From the NCBI GenBank assembly GCA_002163155.1, contig MAAO01000006.1, positions 124,001-188,000 on the forward strand: a stretch of 64,000 nucleotides of DNA, read 5' to 3'. The position numbers were made by a program, and so were the translations under genes. Positions 59,693 to 64,000 of the stretch are shown here, piece after piece (the stretch's first letter is position 1; each line of letters starts with the position of its first letter). A model generated the notes under the pieces. That model was not told where the DNA came from, did no database searches, and saw only the letters and a list, made by a program, of their open reading frames with translations. The DNA comes from Halobacteriovorax marinus. Its GTDB lineage: Bacteria; Bdellovibrionota; Bacteriovoracia; Bacteriovoracales; Bacteriovoracaceae.

Positions 59693-62662
59693 AATACTCA
59701 TTTCACTATTCTCAATTTTACTATCAAGCTTTTCGTATTCACCACCCACCGAAAAATAATTTTTCTTTGTTGAGTGAAAATTAAGAAAGTAATTAGCACT
59801 TAATTGTTTAAGACTCCCAAGAGAATAATTTAAAGAAATTAAATGAGATAAATGATTTCCTAAAATAGAGTAATTTATAGAGAGGGGAAGACCAAGTGAG
59901 GAGTTACTTTGTTGTATGATGACATTACTTTCAGACTTGTAGGACTTAAAGCTATTAAAGTTAAGGCCAATGCCCATTTTTAAGTTTGAGTTCTTTATGG
60001 GAATGAAGTATTGACTCTGAAGACTCGTGACTCCATAAGATTGCTCATTGAAAACCTTTCCTGTAAAACGCCTTATTTTGGAGTGAATTCCTTTCTTTGA
60101 TTTTAATCTATGATTAAGTCCAAATTCAAATGAAGTGTAAACCACATCACTTGCTAGTACTTGATAATTTGTAAATGATTGCTCATAGGAAGAGGAGAGT
60201 AGATCATATTGAAAATAGTAGAGAGATGTTGGAGTCTTTGGAAGAGTCGTTACTCTAGCGAGTTCTTTTACTACAATAAGAGGCTTAGAAGGTTTGATTT
60301 CAAAAGTAGAAACTCGACTGTAGCTCTTATAATCAAATTGGTTAATTGCTTGAACTTTCCAATAATAAAATCCCTTGGAGAGTCTAATTCTAAAAGAGTT
60401 CTTATCGAGAGTTCTTTTGAGGTAAATTGTTTTGAAATTTTTACTCTTTGAGACACGTAGAATATATTTCTTTGCTTTTTCAACACCTTTCCATGAGAAA
60501 TCGACATAGGCCTTTGAACTCTTATAGATAGTATTCTTAGAGGGAGTTTTTAGTTCTGCCCTTGCTACTTTTTTAAACTTTGTTGGAAGAGAGAGGTGCA
60601 GTATAGAAGCATCTGAAAAATCACTAATCCTTTCCCAAAAATCTATCGTTGCAATTCGGTAATAGAAAGTTCCTTCGCTTACATTTTCAAAAATATATTT
60701 ATTTTCTTTTAAGCTTTCTTTGATCACCAAGTTCTTTAAGAACTCATCAGAATATATTTCTAAGAGGTAGCTCTTGGTGTCAGGAACCTTTGTCCAAGTG
60801 ATTTGCACCGAAGTGTTTACTTCTGCTGCAGCAGTAGAGGGAATTAAAATATCAAAAATTTTAGAAAAGAATTTCTTAATTGATTTATATAAATCGTTAA
60901 CTTTTATCTCTAATTGTTGTTCTTTTTCCAAAGTAGGTTTTTTGGGAGGAGGTGTGGGAGAAATTGTAACCTTTTGAGGTTTACCAAAGAAAGCTTTGCT
61001 TCCCGAATATTGAATTTTTGTTCTCCAGTAGTACGTGCCGATCTGTTTAAAAGTAATATTGGCGACATTGGATTTTAGTTTCTTTACTATAATTAAATTT
61101 GAGAAGTCTCTACTTTTAGACACTTCAAAGAGGTAGATAGGTCTTTTATTTTCTCTCTTAGATTCTTTCTTCCACTTGAAATCAACAATCTCATTAGGTC
61201 TTCTTAGGCTAATTTTTGTTCCATTCTTTGGAATAAAATTAGAGTCTTTATGGAAAGTAAAATATACTTCAAAGGTTTTTGAAAAAGCAGTATCTCTTCC
61301 AAGAAGATCGATAGGCCTCACCCGCCAAAAGAATAGACCTTCATTTTTAGGTCTCCAGAGTAGATAGTTTTCTTTTGATTTCTTTGTAAAAAGAATTTTA
61401 TCAAAGTTAACCCTATTAGAAATTTCAATTTCAAACTCACTCTTTTCCGATGATCCCCATCTAAACTCATTTTTAATATCTTTGAATAAAATAATTTGTT
61501 CTCTATTCATCGGTGATGAGAGTCTTGGCGGAGAAGGAAGATAGGGAGGGGAGACTACAAATGTTCTCTCCTTTGACCAATTTGATTTAATATTGCTTGA
61601 GGGTCTAACTTTCCATTTATAGCTACCTGGCTTATCCAACTGAATAGTAAGCATTTTAGAACTTGTTTCAACCTTTTTTGATATTCCATCCAGACTTAAT
61701 TCAACCTCAAATGAATCGTGATAAGAGTCTTGCCAAGAGAGGGCGATAGATAATTTCTTTTTAGCTAAGATGAATAGATCATCTGTATTAGGTGAATCAA
61801 GCGTTGTTGAGAGCGCGGGAACAACTTTAAAATTCCTCGTAATACTTTGGTTCTCTCCGCTCGTAACACGCCAGTAGTAACTTCCTGGAGCAAGGGAGAG
61901 TTTGGAGTGAGAAGTTGATAACTTTTGAGTAAAGAGAATATGCTTAAAAGTAGGACTTTTTGAAATTTGTAGTAATGATTGGTAACTGTTTGACCATTCG
62001 AAGTGTATTTTATCTTTTGTTTCGCTACTGTAGTGAATATGAGATTGCGCAGGAGTAGTAAGTTCGATTTTATAATTGTTTATGGAAACATCTTTAGATA
62101 TTTTTGTGTAACTTAGAAATTGTCCCTTTTTAAGTATGTGATCTCTACCTTTAGATGTAAAAGAAACCTCTCCCTTAAGGATGGAGACGGTTGATTTACC
62201 TTTTAATTTAGAGATTTGAATTGTGGAGTTATTTCCACTTAAATTAATCACTTTATCGCCAATTTTTAATTTCAAACTCTTTGAATCCTTTCCAAGATCC
62301 GCGACGATAAAACCTTTTTCTACATTAATTGAATCTTCTTTATTAAATTGATCTAAAGAGATTAAAGTATTTGGACCAATTTTAATGGTTGATCCATTCC
62401 TAAGTTTAATACTCGCTTCGGAATTTTTATGGGCGTATATTTGATCTTTATTACCTAAGTAGTCTCCAAAATTTGTATTTATCCAAAATAGAGTAGAGTT
62501 GCTCTTGGTTTTTACCGTATTTGTTTTAAATACTACTTCTGCAATGGAATTTGACTGACCCAGTGATGAAATGAATTGATCTTCTATTAAAATATATAAA
62601 CTTACAATGAAGCTTAAAAAAGTGAATGGTAAAAGAAAATAGTCAAGTTTTCTATAGTTCAT
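59651..62662 (-). CDS. FecR / FN3-like repeat / barrel-like envelope protein (1003 aa)
   Basis: An uncleaved-looking N-terminal TM helix (residues 8-27) precedes a FecR domain (about 60-190: AHKNSEASIKLRNGSTIKIGPNTLISL... KGQFLSYTK). Then come about six Ig/FN3-like repeats marked by GSYYWRV, GSYKWKV, LFFWRV, GTYYWRT, GTFYYRI and GFYYWKV, with a Pro-rich break near residue 570. The last 170 residues have alternating aromatic strands ending in NITY, like an outer-membrane barrel. This could join inner-membrane, periplasm and outer membrane; that topology is inferred. Confidence 0.72.
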   Translation of the reverse strand: MNYRKLDYFLLPFTFLSFIVSLYILIEDQFISSLGQSNSIAEVVFKTNTVKTKSNSTLFWINTNFGDYLGNKDQIYAHKNSEASIKLRNGSTIKIGPNTLISLDQFNKEDSINVEKGFIVADLGKDSKSLKLKIGDKVINLSGNNSTIQISKLKGKSTVSILKGEVSFTSKGRDHILKKGQFLSYTKISKDVSINNYKIELTTPAQSHIHYSSETKDKIHFEWSNSYQSLLQISKSPTFKHILFTQKLSTSHSKLSLAPGSYYWRVTSGENQSITRNFKVVPALSTTLDSPNTDDLFILAKKKLSIALSWQDSYHDSFEVELSLDGISKKVETSSKMLTIQLDKPGSYKWKVRPSSNIKSNWSKERTFVVSPPYLPSPPRLSSPMNREQIILFKDIKNEFRWGSSEKSEFEIEISNRVNFDKILFTKKSKENYLLWRPKNEGLFFWRVRPIDLLGRDTAFSKTFEVYFTFHKDSNFIPKNGTKISLRRPNEIVDFKWKKESKRENKRPIYLFEVSKSRDFSNLIIVKKLKSNVANITFKQIGTYYWRTKIQYSGSKAFFGKPQKVTISPTPPPKKPTLEKEQQLEIKVNDLYKSIKKFFSKIFDILIPSTAAAEVNTSVQITWTKVPDTKSYLLEIYSDEFLKNLVIKESLKENKYIFENVSEGTFYYRIATIDFWERISDFSDASILHLSLPTKFKKVARAELKTPSKNTIYKSSKAYVDFSWKGVEKAKKYILRVSKSKNFKTIYLKRTLDKNSFRIRLSKGFYYWKVQAINQFDYKSYSRVSTFEIKPSKPLIVVKELARVTTLPKTPTSLYYFQYDLLSSSYEQSFTNYQVLASDVVYTSFEFGLNHRLKSKKGIHSKIRRFTGKVFNEQSYGVTSLQSQYFIPIKNSNLKMGIGLNFNSFKSYKSESNVIIQQSNSSLGLPLSINYSILGNHLSHLISLNYSLGSLKQLSANYFLNFHSTKKNYFSVGGEYEKLDSKIENSEMSISNIKGSFRYNITY

Positions 62663-62750
62663 ACTAAATCTATGGAGCTTTTGCCCGCCTTTAAATTATC
62701 ATAACTTAGAGAGATAATTGTCTTATTAATAATAGTTGAGAGAGGCCAAT

Positions 62751-64000
62751 TTGAGTAGAAGGGTAGTTTTTCCGCTAAAACTAAAAATACTTGCCATTAT
62801 GGCCGCCCTTTTGGGTGGCTCAATATCTATTTATGCTATTTTTGCATTAGATTTATTTAAAAAGGATAAGTCAGCTTATATTTACGGTAATAATAGATCT
62901 ACAATAGAGTCCTTCCATCAACAGGTAGACCAATTAATTTCTGGGAACTTTGATAAATTACATGTTCTTAGTCTAATGCCTCAAGCAAAGATTAAAAAAC
63001 TACTTGAATCTTATAATAGCTTTTATCATTTAGATTATAAATCAAAGCTAGATAGAAAAGATCACTTCTATAACATCAATGCTATCGAAGATGAGAATTT
63101 ATCTTTGTCAGAATATAAGAATATTTCTAAAAATTATGAATCAAGATATCGACACAAAAATATTTCTATTCACTATGAGAATGAATTTTCATTCTTAAAA
63201 ATGAGTTATGTAAATGTAGATAATGGTGTTTCAGTAAGTGCTCATATTTCTCTAAATTTATTAAAGCAAATAGCTAGTCAGTTTCCACAATACAGTACCT
63301 ATATATTACAAATGGATGGGGAGCAATTTTGGAATTCTATTAAAACTGATAACGAAACATTTTTCAATGAAATAATAGAGAAGAAAGTTGAAAAGGCCGT
63401 CGTAGAGCTTGGAATACAAGAGCCATACATTGTAGCTTTTAAAATTGATCCAAAGAGAAAATTAATATTTGTCTCAAAAATTAAAAAAAGTGAAGCCTAC
63501 AAAGTAAATGATTACTTAGTTAATAAATCTAAGGTTTTTGGTATTGTCATTCTTTCATTGGCTGGATTTATTGCGCTACTTTTCTCAAGATCATTAACTT
63601 CTCCATTAGAATCTCTCTATAACCTGACCATTAAATTTTCAAAAGGCGAGTTTGGAGAGAAGGTCTTGATTAAATCAAGAGATGAAATAGGTTCACTTGG
63701 AGAGTCATTTAACTTTATGAGTGGAGAGATCGTTCGCTATATGAGTGAAATGGAAGAGAAGGCACGCCTTGAAAATGAAGTGAAAACTGCTAAGTATGTT
63801 CAGTCAAATTATTTCCCAGCAAAAGAGATCTCACTTGAAAGGTCTACTCTTTCTTCTTTTTATACTCCCGCGAGCGAGTGTGGAGGAGATTGGTGGGGAT
63901 ATATGGAATTTGATAATAAGCTTGTCCTTGTTATAGCTGATGCGACTGGGCACGGTGTTCCTGCTGCTTTGTTAACTGCGACTGCTCATTGTTGTATAGA
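62751..64000 (+). CDS. HAMP-PP2C (RsbU/SpoIIE-type) phosphatase, partial (3' end outside window)
   Basis: 416 codons to the window edge from TTG 62751, preceded by GAGAGG 5 nt upstream; an in-frame TTG at 62736 is an alternative. TM1 (about 10-32), a periplasmic sensor-like domain (about 33-255), TM2 (about 263-283), then HAMP (SRSLTSPLESLYNLTIKFSKGEFGEKVLIKSRDEIGSLGESFN). The PP2C domain begins with TAKYVQSNYFPAKE and has ASECGGDWWGYMEF and VIADATGHGVPAALLTATAH, the metal-binding Asp motifs. It should dephosphorylate an anti-sigma antagonist-type protein. Confidence 0.88.
   Translation, partial: MSRRVVFPLKLKILAIMAALLGGSISIYAIFALDLFKKDKSAYIYGNNRSTIESFHQQVDQLISGNFDKLHVLSLMPQAKIKKLLESYNSFYHLDYKSKLDRKDHFYNINAIEDENLSLSEYKNISKNYESRYRHKNISIHYENEFSFLKMSYVNVDNGVSVSAHISLNLLKQIASQFPQYSTYILQMDGEQFWNSIKTDNETFFNEIIEKKVEKAVVELGIQEPYIVAFKIDPKRKLIFVSKIKKSEAYKVNDYLVNKSKVFGIVILSLAGFIALLFSRSLTSPLESLYNLTIKFSKGEFGEKVLIKSRDEIGSLGESFNFMSGEIVRYMSEMEEKARLENEVKTAKYVQSNYFPAKEISLERSTLSSFYTPASECGGDWWGYMEFDNKLVLVIADATGHGVPAALLTATAHCCI

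Overview
The window is AT-rich bacterial chromosome, densely coded on both strands. It looks like a Gram-negative member of the Bacteriovorax/Halobacteriovorax type (Bdellovibrionota). The basis is the very low GC, many secreted or lipoprotein genes of unknown function, FecR-like and collagen-like surface proteins, very large secreted proteins, and the gap-pgk-tpiA-secG operon. This placement is inference; no rRNA gene or phylogenetic marker was compared.

Layout. 1-8218: the 5' part of a TadG-like pilus-associated gene (runs off the left edge), a divergent intergenic region able to form a pseudoknotted RNA, a split zinc-ribbon membrane protein, ssb, an HD-GYP protein, and the glycolytic operon gap-pgk-tpiA-secG. 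8383-12878: an alpha/beta-hydrolase-like protein, a family-3 solute-binding protein, a small secreted protein, a secreted GH14 beta-amylase and tatD. 12884-17238: a minus-strand run of VKOR-DsbA fusion, pgeF, rluD, a J-domain/HTH fusion and a MinD-like ATPase. 17430-24157: a DGK1/SEC59-type lipid kinase, a Lon N-terminal-domain protein, manA, small envelope proteins and a phospholipase-D-family lipoprotein.

24320-30308 is the highlight: a 5,989-bp integrated element bounded by an 18-bp direct repeat that lies inside a tRNA-Pro(GGG) gene. Integration cut the host tRNA in two. The 5' part (19 nt plus core) remains at the right edge and the 3' part (core plus 38 nt) at the left edge; joined through the repeat they give a perfect 75-nt cloverleaf. 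The element carries its own complete 75-nt tRNA-Pro(GGG), 8 nt after one of its two tyrosine recombinase genes and in line with the old host tRNA promoter. Its cargo is a small membrane protein, two homologous two-TM membrane proteins with duplicated 3' flanks, a terminator-ended structured RNA candidate and several repeat arrays.

30385-36450: an AlkC-type DNA glycosylase (possibly leaderless), a GIY-YIG protein, a Cys-rich protein, an orphan terminator suggesting a small RNA, fadD, a secreted propeller-like protein, and a secreted Asn/Arg/Gly repeat protein. 36555-49478: a FecR-domain protein and a block of signal-peptide proteins (1568, 316, 1336, 562 and 151 aa) that includes one recognisable EEP-type nuclease. 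49444-55663: a TruC-like pseudouridine synthase, a xanthine dehydrogenase operon (two subunits plus XdhC) and an Hpt-receiver protein. 55844-64000: tatA, a decayed feoB fragment, a collagen-like fibre with a tail-fibre-like head, a Gly-rich protein with a candidate C-terminal sorting signal, a 1003-aa FecR/FN3-like/barrel-like protein, and the start of a HAMP-PP2C (RsbU-type) regulator that runs off the right edge.

Most transcription units end in clear intrinsic terminators, so unit boundaries can be read from sequence over much of the window.
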